Shown here one piece after another: positions 47,900-59,445 of a stretch of 64,000 nucleotides of DNA. The translations under genes were made by a program, and so were the position numbers. The DNA is from Aphrophora alni (lineage: Eukaryota > Arthropoda > Insecta > Hemiptera > Aphrophoridae), in NCBI GenBank assembly GCA_963513935.1, contig OY740768.1, forward strand, positions 68,002,231-68,066,230, given 5' to 3'. Below the pieces are notes generated by a model that was not told the origin of the DNA, did no database searches, and was given only the letters and a program-made list of their open reading frames with translations. Position 1 is the stretch's first letter. Each line of letters begins with the position of its first letter.

Positions 47900-50800
47900 A
47901 TTTGGTGATTGAAGTTTCTATTGCTCTTCTCAAGGGGACACAAAGGGTAATTTTTTAAATCATCTAATGAACTAAATTAAATTAGGGATTAGTTTATAAT
48001 TAATTGACAATGATTATAGGTAGTATAAAATTAAACTCTGATAATAATAAACTAACATCACAACAAAAAAGGATGAATAAACACCACACACGAAAACGTT
48101 TGTTGATAATGTTTACTTTACATAAATTATACAAATTTAATCAAACAAATTTTAATAGTAATAGAAACTTATATTTGAATTGGTGAACTTAACATTTTAG
48201 GCATAGGCTAATAGTTTGCTAGTATGATATTACGGTAATCTACACTAGAAGAATTTAAAAATATAAATTTTAAAAAATCTATAAAATTTTATATTGAAAA
48301 TAAATTGTAAAAATGTGTAAATTTTTAAGCCCTCTAACTTCATCTTTATTTACAATTTCAGTTTATAATTATTAAATTTAGTTGTATAAGTATATAACAT
48401 GTGGACATTTGTTATAATTTACTTAATTTGTTATTGTTTTTCAAGCGATCGCACTTATATTATTTATTATAATGATGTTTACCTAAATTTCATATTGGTC
48501 TGTCACATACATACGCTAAAGTAATTGGTCGTGGAGTTGGTATGAAACGTCAGTAATTCGTTGACATAAATAATTACATTTTTATGGTTGGACACAAAAT
48601 TTTATGGTCGGAGGTAAATTATGGTAAATTTTGTCTTTAATATCTAATAAAATTTTAGTCATTTTAATTGAATTATATTAAGTTACCTATAACGCATTTA
48701 ATTAAAAGTCTAAACTTTGAAACAATTACCAAACTACATCTATTTACTTAGTTGAAACAATATTATTCAGTTATTAAACGTACAAGGTTCTTGGGTTAAA
48801 TTAAAGAGCCTTCAAAGTTTTAAGACCTATTTGCATAAATTATATATTCATCAGTTGTTGGAGGAGGAAGTTGTTGCAATAAACATAGCTTATTCCTGTA
48901 TTTGTTAACGATGATAGCGTCTAATATACTTTATCACTTTCTTCGTTTGTTTCTTGTCCTGTCGTCATTAACCAGAGCTTAGTGCGCATGATTGAAAATA
49001 ATGACATCTATATTTGTGACTTTCTGGTTTACTTTACAATATCTAAGCATGCAAGAGTAGATTAGAAGGAGTAGAAATATTTACAGTTACATTTTTACCT
49101 TTAATTATATGTATATATATTTTAAAACAACGAAAAAAAAGGAAAAAGTTCTAGCTAGTAACGATGGCATCTTAAAAACTGCATCCATTTACACTTGTTG
49201 GAAGTATTATTGTGCAAATGTTGTTTAGTATTCAATGATTTTGTTAAATATCTTACTTAACTGAAATGGTTAGTAGATAATATAACCTGGCATTGGTAAA
49301 TTTCTTAGTTTATAGTGTAAAAAGTTTCGTTTATAAAATTAAAAAAATACTCTTAATAAGAACCAATTTCAGTTTAAGCATAATAAAAATATTTATACAG
49401 GTTGAAATAGAAAATCATTTCTTCGTCAAAATGTCTAGATAAATATTTGTTTTGGTTACAAAATTTGATATTTATAAGTGTTGATTTACTTTTTTGTTAT
49501 TATTTTTACATTGAATTCTTGTTCATTAATTTTTTTTTAAACTATTATTTGAAAAGATTTGAACTTTAATAAAACAGTTGTAGGCCTATATTGAAAAAAA
49601 AAAAAAAAAAAAAAAAAAACTGAATAAAAAGATAAGGTTAACTACGATCAAAAATTAATAAGACATTTTCTTCAAGTAGTTCGCCATTTTAATATTTTAA
49701 ATCTCAATAAACATAATGTCAAATTAATATCTGATATAACGATAGAAATGTTATCCTCAAAATATTAAAACTTCTTTATCGGATAAATACTCTATTATCT
49801 TATTAACAACGAGTGCCATATGAAGGAACTGTTAGCTTTAAACAGGTATATTAGGTATAAATAAAACAAAGATAAAACTTTTACTTCTGTTTCTGAAGAA
49901 GTGAAAAGTATTATAAATACATTTCATATTTTATCTCTTGTTAAAACAAACTAATGGGATATTTATTTTAAACAAACCTTATTTTACAATGATTGGCACT
50001 TTATGAACATAAATAATAATATAGCTTATTTCCTTATTATCTTATTTTCAACGAGAATAATACAAAAAATTGAATATTATTAATTTTGATATTAGAAACA
50101 AATAAATTTCAAATGAGATAACTAAGTAACTCTCCCTTAAAATGACTTAAAAATCTTCACAGTTACGTTATCATCATCGGGTAATTATTGACTAACGTCA
50201 TTAATTTAAATAGAGCCTTAAAATGTATGGTTTTCTTTTTGGCTAATATGAAAAAAAGCTTTGTTTTTTTTAAAGTTTTCACATATCTATTAATGTCATT
50301 AATATTAACTTTTCACATTTATTTCGTTGAAAGTAAGATTTTTATTGTTTAGGCTATAACGAAATGACGAACAAAATGTCATCCATGGTAAAAATAATGT
50401 GATTATTAAAAATCCACCATTTTGTTTTTATAATAACTGAAAATCTTAAATTTGTGTACAATACTATACAGTTCACACAAAAATCACATTTGATGAGTTT
50501 TTTTTTTTAAGTCAAACAAAAACATTTAAGAATAGCGAGGGACATTCATAACATGTCTTTTCCAATTTTTGATATGACATTAATTTTGTTTTATAGCACA
50601 GCTTATATTTATAATTTTAATTGTAAAACAAAAGTTAGTCTCTTTTACATTTTGTATTAGCAAATTCTTCTCAAAGTTTAAAAATCAGGTTCATCGCCCG
50701 ATTTAATAAATGAGACAACGTTTAAAATGTTGCTCCTGATATTAAATGTTGCTTTCTGATGTTCTGTAAAATACAACATTATGGAAACTCCTAGTCTCGT

Positions 50801-51050
50801 TAAATTAACACTTTTAAAATTAAAATTATAAAAAATATGTTTACTTAAATAAATATAAAAAATCCTAATTTTCATTAAAATTATATGAAATATTATAAAA
50901 TTTTAGTTTATATTAGAACTCTAGAAGTAAAATATTAATAACAAGAATCACAACAATAAAAGTAAACGCATAATAATTATTTAATACAATTTTGGAAAGT
51001 AAACATACTCAACGTATTTTCCACAGCTGTAGATTAACAAACGATTAATC
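47900..51050. other. AT-rich DNA with a poly-A run (49594-49619)
   Basis: No gene or element recognised. The poly-A run is preceded by TAGGCCTATATTG and no identifiable retroposon body. Confidence 0.5.
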
Positions 51051-51069
51051 GAATAAAAAAAAACCTTGT

Positions 51070-51360
51070 ACGATGACATCAATTGACTACATAACGTGTT
51101 AGAACACACCTATCTCAGATGTTTAACAATTCCAGAAAGCAGGAAAGATTCTTCCACGTAGACGTGAGATTCTTGGCTTCTCTTGAACGGTACTGGTTCA
51201 GCGTTACCAGAGGTTATTTACATAAACTTGTTGGTGTCCAACATCCTAGTCTCACAAGTACACAAGCTACTACTCATAGCTCCCCAGACATCTGACATGA
51301 ACTTTCTGTCAGTATGGCTTCGTGATATTTACTCCTTTTGTACGGAGCTTCTTTAATACT
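51070..51360. other. GC-richer unclassified block
   Basis: About 290 bp of complex sequence. On minus, two frames stay open for 35-45 codons (one contains GNAEPVPFKRSQESHVYVEE) but no start, splice pair or known domain ties them together. Could be a host exon, a conserved element or an old repeat. Confidence 0.2.
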
Positions 51361-51369
51361 GTTAAAACA

Positions 51370-52890
51370 GATGTTATGAATCTATTTTAACGAAATTAAA
51401 AAACTGAAATATTTCAATCGTCTTAACTGTTTATAAATCACAGCAAAAAGTTAAGCGGTCGCTTATTAATTTCTATGCACGAACGGGTTAGAACGGATGT
51501 TGTAATTTGGTTATTTATTCCAACTATCTATAGATTAAACTATTAACATTTGGAATGTAAGGATAATTTGAGTTTTTAAGGGCAAAGCAACAAGACAGCA
51601 CACGTGATTTCTGACACACTTTAAATATTTCAGTTATAGTTCTTTGAAGAGTATCAGTTAGTCCCAATATAATTCAAATAACATAAACGTTTTCGATCTG
51701 TGCTTCACGATTTTGTTGCTTAATTTCTATAAGGTGTACATTTCTACGGGTAATGAGAACTGACAAACAACATAACGTAATAAAAATTATCTATAGTTCC
51801 AACACTTGATCCGATGGTTCTCACAGATGCGGTGTGTTTGAGGGTGATATGGCAATATTTAGTAGACATGTTCTGGTGGTCTAGATAAACAAAAAGCCCA
51901 AAGAACATTGTTTATAAAGAACTTTTATTAGTTGTCTTTTTCACCCATCTTCCTATAAGTACAATTTATTTTACGACGGATTTAGTTATCGAGGCATTAT
52001 TTTTTACTCTGTATCTTTGGATATAGAAAAGGTTAGTTACACAAATTGATTTTCAAATTCTAAATTTGTTATACTTCATATCTCGAACAACGTTTGTTTT
52101 TAAACAAAATTTTTAGATAAGGGTATTTTTTTAAAGTGAAATGATAGCTGAAATATAGATCAAATTAAACAATAATAACTAAGTGAAAAAACAATAATGC
52201 AATTCTTCATATTTAATTACAGGGCACGAGAGAATATCCACGAATTTAATGTTTATGAATTTTCAACAGTTCGTTTAAAAATCTCGTTATGTTCACAATG
52301 CAAAACATGTTACAAGTTACATGTTTTGTGTAAATCGAACTGATTACAAGACGTGAGGCATACAAAATTTTGAAATGAACCTTTTAATAATTCACGACTG
52401 AATATCAAGTGAAAATCTTCTTTGAGGATGATAAAGTCCTCAAACAGCAAACTGTATAGCCTATTATGCAATTTTCTTATCTAAACTCTTTCTTGGAAAT
52501 CATATTTAAAAGAAAAGGAAAAAAAAGATATACACTAAAGGAAGCTTTTCCGGACTTATGTATTTTAGAATTTATGATTATTTAGATCTCCTGAATATTT
52601 AAAAAATGATATCTACTTTCCTTCAAAACAACTGAATAATTCCAACTATTTATTAGTGTTTGTGTAATAAAACAGCGTTTATTTTGATTTTCTTGACATT
52701 TAAAACAGACTCTTTACAATATTACTTTCTTCATATAACCAATTTTAATTATTCTAGATAAAGATTAAAATTGTCTGTTAAAGAGAAACCTTGTTTAAAT
52801 TAAATTACCCATGGCTCTTTGTAGCTTCTATATTACAATATAAGCAAGAATTACCCTACTCTTAAAACAAAAAAGGATAAATAGATTGCA
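51370..52890. other. AT-rich stretch, no feature
   Basis: Nothing recognised. Confidence 0.5.
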
Positions 52891-52894
52891 TTTT

Positions 52895-53060
52895 GTGATT
52901 TAAAAATGGCCGCCATGCAAGTACTGGCCACTGCTGTATGCATAATTTATTGACCCGACTCCCATTTACATGCTAATTAATAATAACCTACCCAACCTCA
53001 CCGACCTTCCCGCTCGGCACTACATTGCCTTCTCAATGGGTGGCCAAAACTTATATATTT
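52895..53060. promoter_or_regulatory. Candidate conserved non-coding element
   Basis: GC-richer, repeat-free island containing AAAATGGCCGCCATG, TGTATGCATAATTTATTGACC (octamer/homeodomain-like) and a pyrimidine-rich CCTACCCAACCTCACCGACC stretch. Flagged on composition and motif clustering only. Confidence 0.2.
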
Positions 53061-53394
53061 ATATATTTTTTTACATCAATGGCTTTTCGACAAGTTCATT
53101 TTTTATCAAGTATATTCATCGGATGTTAAACTAACTTGCAGCAATTAAAATTTTAACGGCTTTTTGAATTACAGTTCTACTAGGATGAAAATTGTGTGAT
53201 GTTATCAGTAGTATAACAAGATAATTAAAGTCTCCATTTGATTGTTTTACATGTTGGCCTGCTACTGGAACTGTTATAAAATGTGTTATAAATAAAACTC
53301 CTTTATCTATACGAAGTATATTGTAAGTTAGGTAATCAAAAAATATCTCGACTTTGGTTTTTTGATTCATCTTCCCGTTTTATTTTCTCTGGAA

Positions 53395-53595
53395 TCCAAA
53401 GAAAAATGGTTTTAAACACACTGTCCGTCCTTCGTACGATAGCGGCTACAAAAATTAAGATAGGAACATGAAATATAATAAAAAGGACTATAATGTGCGT
53501 ATATAGAACTATATTGAAAATCAGAAAAATATAATTGAAAATATCAAAATGGCAGTAATTGTAATCAGTTTTTTGTTCATATCTCACGTGTTAAT
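53395..53595 (-). repeat. Dispersed repeat, copy 2 of the 9.1 kb family
   Basis: Same orientation and same order of blocks as 9140-9385: GTCCGTCC, GCTACAAAAATTAAGATAGG, ACATGAAAT, ATTGAAAAT, TCAAAATGGCAGT and a closing CACGTG near 53586. Divergence is high, indicating an old family. Confidence 0.6.
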
Positions 53596-53649
53596 TAACT
53601 TATAACACATTAAAATAATTTTCTGATGTACCAACCTCACATCTAATGG

Positions 53650-53970
53650 AAAAGTTATTGTCAAAACATATAATTTCTAACCCTGACCCCCTCCCTAAGG
53701 AAATATGTTAAGAGATCCGGCAAGACCGCGTCACCTACACAAGGCTCCTTTACATGTTTACAGCTTCGAGGAACCCCGAGAGTCGAGACACTGACTAGAG
53801 CGAAGCGAGTGGATTTTAATACATACATATCAACGAGGCCAGTTAGGAAAGGAGTGACGTACAATTACAAGGTTTAGAATACCTGTGTAACAACAGTTTT
53901 AAAGAAACTCACCCCACTGGATAAGATCCCTTGGTCTACCAATACAATTTAATATTTCCTAGAAGCCCCG
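53650..53970. other. GC-rich block, probable unidentified transposon fragment
   Basis: CpG-containing, higher-G+C segment including AGAGCGAAGCGAG and CGAGGAACCCCGAGAGTCGA, a style seen in repetitive DNA of several insects. A 67-codon minus frame has no recognisable domain. No termini were located. Confidence 0.3.
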
Positions 53971-53979
53971 AGAAACGAA

Positions 53980-54880
53980 ATTTTTAACATTACATTATAT
54001 GAAAGAGCTGGGCACCCATTAACTTGTTTGTTTTTTCCCTGGTATTGTACTTTTTAACTGTCAACAATTTTACTTAATTCGTATATTTTTGTAATTTAGC
54101 GTAATCACTAGGTTGTCAGGGGAAAAAATGGATAAAAAACTTAATTTAAAACCACCCAATCTGAAAACTTCCCGAAATGAATAAACTCTTAAAATTACTC
54201 CTAATCAATTAATTTATATTTGAAATATCTGCTTGTTGTTATCTTAATGATGGTTGTTCATTAGTTGTTTGTTGCAGAATTTACTTCACTTATATTATTC
54301 ATATGCAATTGTTTTAAATTTTAATGCCCCATCCCCAGCCCTTTACCAAATTTGACAACCTGTAATTATGGAATATTTTCCTGTTACATGGGATTTTATC
54401 TTTAGAATTATATCTCCAAAATGTATCTAACTTAAGTAAAACTTTCAAAATTTTATAGGAACAAGTCACTCTTAACAGAACACTTGTATAGAATTATATA
54501 TAATTGAAGGTTATAAGGGTATCTATGCTTTCCCTGATAAATGTTTTCAAATATATTCTCATAATTATAAAATCAGGGCTTCCTAATTTTGTAGATACTT
54601 CTACTTATTCAAGTAATCTAACTTAATCAAACCACTTCACCTTTGATGCGACACTTCGTACACAAAACTGTAGTAAAATATTTTAAAATTAATAAAAACA
54701 AATTATTTAGGAATAAATATAGTAAAAAATTGTAAATAATAACTCATTATTTTATTATTATGATACTAAGGATATAAGCAATGCTCAGTTTTTGCATTTT
54801 AAATTTTCTACAAAATGATTTGGAGTTTATCTAATTCGGTGTTTATTTAATTTAGTTGTTTTTCTATTTCTGGTCCCCCC
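53980..54880. other. AT-rich stretch, no feature
   Basis: Nothing recognised. Confidence 0.45.
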
Positions 54881-54889
54881 CCCCCAATC

Positions 54890-55580
54890 AGATATTTTCA
54901 GTTTTTAAGACTTTGGAGTTTTTCTACCCCTCCCGTCACAGTTTTCCAAACACCAATAGTTCGATTAGATGGAATTTGTAACAATCGGTCAGACAGATTG
55001 ACCTGACTTGTTATATACGTCTTTTATATGTAGAATATTTGTTAATAAAATTTACAACCTAATACCTTAAGTTATCTTAAGTCACTTAAGTAATTTTTAA
55101 TTTATAAACATTTTAAAACGTGTCACAGAATCTTATATTACTAAATTCATAAATTTTAGTTCCAAATGGTGCCTACAGATATTTGCTCCAAATTTCTTTA
55201 CAATCTGTTTAGATACTAGCCTAACCTTATGAATTTATAATTCAGACCTTTTCTAATTCGATGGTCTAAAACGTTTATTGGTCATAGCAATATTTTCCAA
55301 AGACCAGTAGCTCAATCAAATGCAACTTGTAACAATTGGGCAAAATAAAGGGTGAACAGACAAATTGAACAGACTTGACCGATGTGCGTTTTGATTCCAA
55401 CTGTTATGAACTTATATATTTAGTTCCTCACCTTAATTTTTCAAAATTTATACTAGGTACAGTGTACAAACATTTGTTTAAAAAATTTGTTTCGATCGGT
55501 TTAGTTGCTAGCATTATTTGTAGGCATACATACACTCAAATTTGAGATAAAGATAATCTCTGGATGGTGTAAAACATTCA
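54890..55580. repeat. Old tandem duplication, period about 340-350 bp
   Basis: The first copy (from about 54940) has TTTTCCAAACACCAATAG, CGATTAGATG and TTGTAACAATCGGTCAGA. The second (from about 55290) has TTTTCCAAAGACCAGTAG, CAATCAAATGCA and TTGTAACAATTGGGCAAA. Weaker similarity follows downstream in both (TTAGTTCC, TACAAACATTTG-type blocks). Non-coding. Confidence 0.5.
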
Positions 55581-55589
55581 ACCCCCCCT

Positions 55590-56710
55590 CCCAATGTAAC
55601 TACTAAACGTTCGGACACTATCAGAAAATTCGTCAAAATAACTTACAAAATATCAAATAGAAAAAATTCTGGAATTAAGTTGTATAGCATCTAATTTTTT
55701 TCAAATACATTCTTTCTATAAACTGGAAAAACTCACGGTAATTATTAGTCACAAGGTCATTTATTGCTAGGTTGTTATTCATGCAGTCGGTATAATATTT
55801 GTGTTTGAATGCAGTTGTTTCATTAACGGCTAACTAAAATTAAATATCTTCAGGAATACAATAAATAAATTGGAAAATAAACACCTATTTTTTACGACAT
55901 GTAGTCCGCGGTAAAAAGCCACATTTGCGGATTCAAATGGTTGTAAGTATACGTCTTCAGGTTTATTCAGGAATCATTATTACTCAGTAGAGATAAATAT
56001 AATATAAAAAAAAATAAAATATTTTAAGTAAATAATAAAAATCTGTTAGTTTGGACCAAAACTGTCTATAAAGTATAGTTGTGTACTCAAACCGTAATAG
56101 TGACTGATTCTGCAAGTGAATTATATGACGGGGGAAAACAGCAATTAATTTAATAATATTCATATAATTATATGGTAGAATACTTGAATCATCTTATTAA
56201 ATGTTTTCTAGTAGTAAATTATTCTTCGATAAACTGCAAATGATTTATCCACTGCATACAAACATAACAACAGAGTTTATTACTAAAGTATCAGAAGTAT
56301 CTTCACTTTGCTCAAATTAAAATTAAAATTAAATTACTTAAAATTTGGTATAGCGTACCCTTCTGTGCTCATATGAAAACTAATTCCATAAGAAACTCCA
56401 TAATTTTTCGTTTTATCAATTCATTAAATGAAATTATATCACTTTGAATTAGGTAATATTCTCAGATTTGCTGTTGAAAAAATGTTTAATAGGGTGTGAA
56501 GATTTAAAATGTGTTCATATATGCGTAATTGAAGTGTCTTGTAATGTATGTATGAATTATGACTTGTTGTATGTAAATTGATTGTCTCCCACAATGCCAA
56601 ATAAATGAAATGAAATTAACTCTAAAGAAGCTCAAAATTGTGCTTTAATATACGCGAGTAAAATATGCTGTCATGATTGGGCGGAATTTATTGGGAGGGT
56701 TGTACATACG
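55590..56710. other. AT-rich stretch, no feature
   Basis: Nothing recognised. Confidence 0.5.
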
Positions 56711-56718
56711 CCGTTTCT

Positions 56719-56962
56719 CGATTTTAAAAAAACCACCAATTTATATTTTGTATGTAAGTTTAATTCAATCATTCTCAAACAATAGAAAAATCTAACTTAA
56801 AAGACGAAATAAGATAATTATAGGTTGGTAATTCAGATCCATCGATTTAAAAAAAAACTGCCATTTTGGATTTTGTTTGTAAATTTATTTCAATCATTCT
56901 CAAAGAATAGTAAAATCTAACTTAGAAGATGAAATGAGATAATTATTGATTATTATTTAGGA
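56719..56962. repeat. Tandem duplication of about 124 bp
   Basis: Two units start CGATTTTAAAAAAACC (56719) and CGATTTAAAAAAAAAC (56843). Both continue through TTCAATCATTCTCAAA, CAATAG/GAATAG, ATCTAACTTA and GATAATTAT. Well conserved. Confidence 0.9.
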
Positions 56963-56969
56963 ACCCTAT

Positions 56970-57550
56970 TCATAACTGATTACTCTGTCCCTACGTCTAT
57001 TCCACAAACATTTTTAATAGAGTTATTAAAAGACCTTGTACAATTCATTAAGTTACAGCACGTGCAGCATCTCGTAGTTTTATATTTGAGGGTCTGAGTC
57101 GACATGCATTTCTTATTAAAAAAAAGAAATTGTATTAAAATTAATGAGCTTAAAATTAGAAATAAGTATTTTTAGTTTATTTGTATTTACGGGTTGCTTT
57201 TTGGTTAAGAATAACGTGTTAAGAAAAATGAGTGGTTTGAAGAAGAATAAAAACTCGGCAAACGTTATTTCATTTCAAGTTTTCAAATCATAAACTTCTC
57301 AAAGAATCTACCATTTTAGTTAGTGACATAACTTCTACAATTGTAGAGGCTACTATTAGTATGAGATTGTAACCAACCTTCTGTGATTTCCATAACTATT
57401 GGCCTTATTGATCCACGAAAAGTTAAAGGCAAGTTTTTGTTATCAACTGAAAATTCAAGGATGGTTTTCTCCACAGTCGGTTAAGCCAACTAAATCAGAC
57501 TAGTTGCATTTTAATCAAAAACACCCGGTTCTGCATGGTCACTATCTAAA
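56970..57550. other. AT-rich stretch, no feature
   Basis: Nothing recognised. Confidence 0.45.
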
Positions 57551-57554
57551 AGAT

Positions 57555-57745
57555 TATAAAATTCCCCTCAGGGGCTCATTTATAGTAAGTACGGACTTGG
57601 CAATCCCGAGGCTTTAGCTGGATCTACACCTATTATTCGTGTCGTCTTGGGGTTAGATCCTTCTCCTTCATATTTCTATCGGGTCTCTTTTGATCATTAT
57701 TTCCTTTGTTTTTTATCAGGTTATGGTGACCGAGAGCTTTCCGTC
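57555..57745 (+). repeat. Dispersed repeat, copy B (partner of 13.4 kb)
   Basis: Plus-strand copy of the repeat found inverted at 13380-13570. It ends TTATGGTGACCGAGAGCTTT, and 41583-41600 also carries GATGACCGAGAGG, so a third, shorter fragment may lie there. GTGACCGAGAGC resembles the A-box of a Leu/Ser tRNA, but no B-box follows. Confidence 0.6.
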
Positions 57746-58084
57746 GTTAACCAATAACAAAACAAATATTCAAAATTTAACAAGTTTTACTCCAGTATTT
57801 ACTTTATATGCTCCAAAAACAGCATATTTTCTGCCAAAACTCCATTGTCAAAACAAAAATGTAATTTAATCCTAATAAAAATCACCCAAAACACTCTAGT
57901 TGACGATCTTATAGCTCACTTCTTAAGTAAGGTATAATCTACAAGTATTCTGACATGTCCCTCTTTTAGCTCATCGTTGCTATATTAAGTTTTCTTGATA
58001 CGAGTGAAATTAACATTTTATAAAAATATTAATTATATTTTAGAATCTGGTTTAACAAAGTTTTAGATAATTCATTATTTAATC

Positions 58085-58335
58085 CTAATACTCATTGTAA
58101 CACGACGGCCGCCTTCATGAGAGCAGGAAATGAACAGTTCTTATCACGCACCTAAGCGAGCGGCTATAAATAAACCGCAAGTCTTTAGTCATAATGAGAT
58201 GGAGACTACACACAAATTCTATAAATAATATTAAGAAATGCTTAGTTGAAAGGTCCATTTTGACCCTTCCTATAGGTCGTAAATAACGAGCCAGGTACCG
58301 GGCGTTCCCTACGTCTATTCTCTTTTCTGTTGCGT
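58085..58335. promoter_or_regulatory. Candidate conserved non-coding element or enhancer
   Basis: About 250 bp of GC-richer repeat-free DNA with GACGGCCGCC, GGCTATAAATAAACCGCAA (a Hox-type TTTAT core beside a Runt-type AACCGCA), AGTCATAA, GGTCGTAAAT and GGTACCGGGCG. The clustering of homeodomain-like and Runt-like sites is suggestive only. Confidence 0.28.
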
Positions 58336-58377
58336 TTTTTGAAACATTGATGTGACTTTTATTCTATTCCATTCTTC

Positions 58378-58380
<3 letters not shown>

Positions 58381-58467
<87 letters not shown>
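58381..58467. repeat. (CT)n microsatellite
   Basis: TC dinucleotide run of about 87 bp. It produces an Arg-Glu repeat frame on minus, which is an artefact. Confidence 0.98.
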
Positions 58468-58469
<2 letters not shown>

Positions 58470-58470
<1 letters not shown>

Positions 58471-58895
58471 TCTCCCTCTGACGTGTGGTAATATAAAAAA
58501 AATTTCACTATTTTAATAGATGTTTTAAGTTTTCCTTGAATACTTCCACAGTTGTTGTGCCGACTACGAATGAAAAGCATTTAAATTTATTTTAAAATTG
58601 CATTAGAAATATGTTCTTGTTAGATAATATTTTTCGATTGCACTTTTTTACTCTATTATACGTAGACCTATTCTGGATTACCAGATTCCATTTATTATTC
58701 GGTTGGATTTCACTTTATTACGTTTCAAAAATAATTTAATGATAAAATCAATGGTCATTATATTTTACCTCTACTCGTAATTCGATCGGCTTTATAAGCG
58801 GGAAGTGTTACGCTAGGTCAATTTGTACTACCGGTATATCGAATTTTGACAGATCAACAAATCGTTTTACAGATTCCCTTTAAATTTTGAATATA
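58470..58895. other. AT-rich spacer before the 50 bp satellite
   Basis: Nothing recognised. Confidence 0.45.
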
Positions 58896-58899
58896 TGTT

Positions 58900-59445
58900 C
58901 ATTCCATATAAAATAGGGTCCATATGTCAAAAACAACATAAATTTATCATACAAATAACTCAATGAAGTCCATATCAAAAGAGCAACATAAAGCTTTCAT
59001 ATAAACAACACAGAGGTTCATATTCCAAGAAAACATAACGTTTTCATTTAAACGACGCAAAGAGGACTGTATCCCAAGAATAACATAAGAATTTCATGCA
59101 AACTATGCTTTGAGGATATGCCTAATAAAATATAAAGTTTTCATAGAAACATCGAAATGAGGTCCATATCCAAAGAATAACATAATATTTTCACATAAAC
59201 AACACAATGAAGTCCACATCTCAAGAATAACATTGGTTTTTCATACAAACGACGTAATGGGATCTAAATCGCAAGTACAGCGTAGGGTTTTTATTATTAG
59301 TTAAATGCTATTGATGATAGAAACTTTCAAGTGTAATTTTGCTCGTACTTCATAAAAGCGCAGCAATGAGGTAAATAGAATAAGTGTAAATTTGAAATAG
59401 AAACCTTGTAATGTAGTCTATATTTCCAAATGTAGTATAGGTTCT
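58900..59445. repeat. Degenerate edge of the 50 bp satellite
   Basis: About nine diverged units of roughly 50-60 bp share GTCCATAT, AA(G)AA-AACATAA and TTTCATA-AAAC blocks with the regular array but differ by many substitutions and indels. They look like the old, no longer homogenised flank of the array. Confidence 0.8.

Noticed and set aside
58359..58580. Arg-Glu repeat protein on minus
   Set aside because: Encoded by the (CT)n microsatellite.
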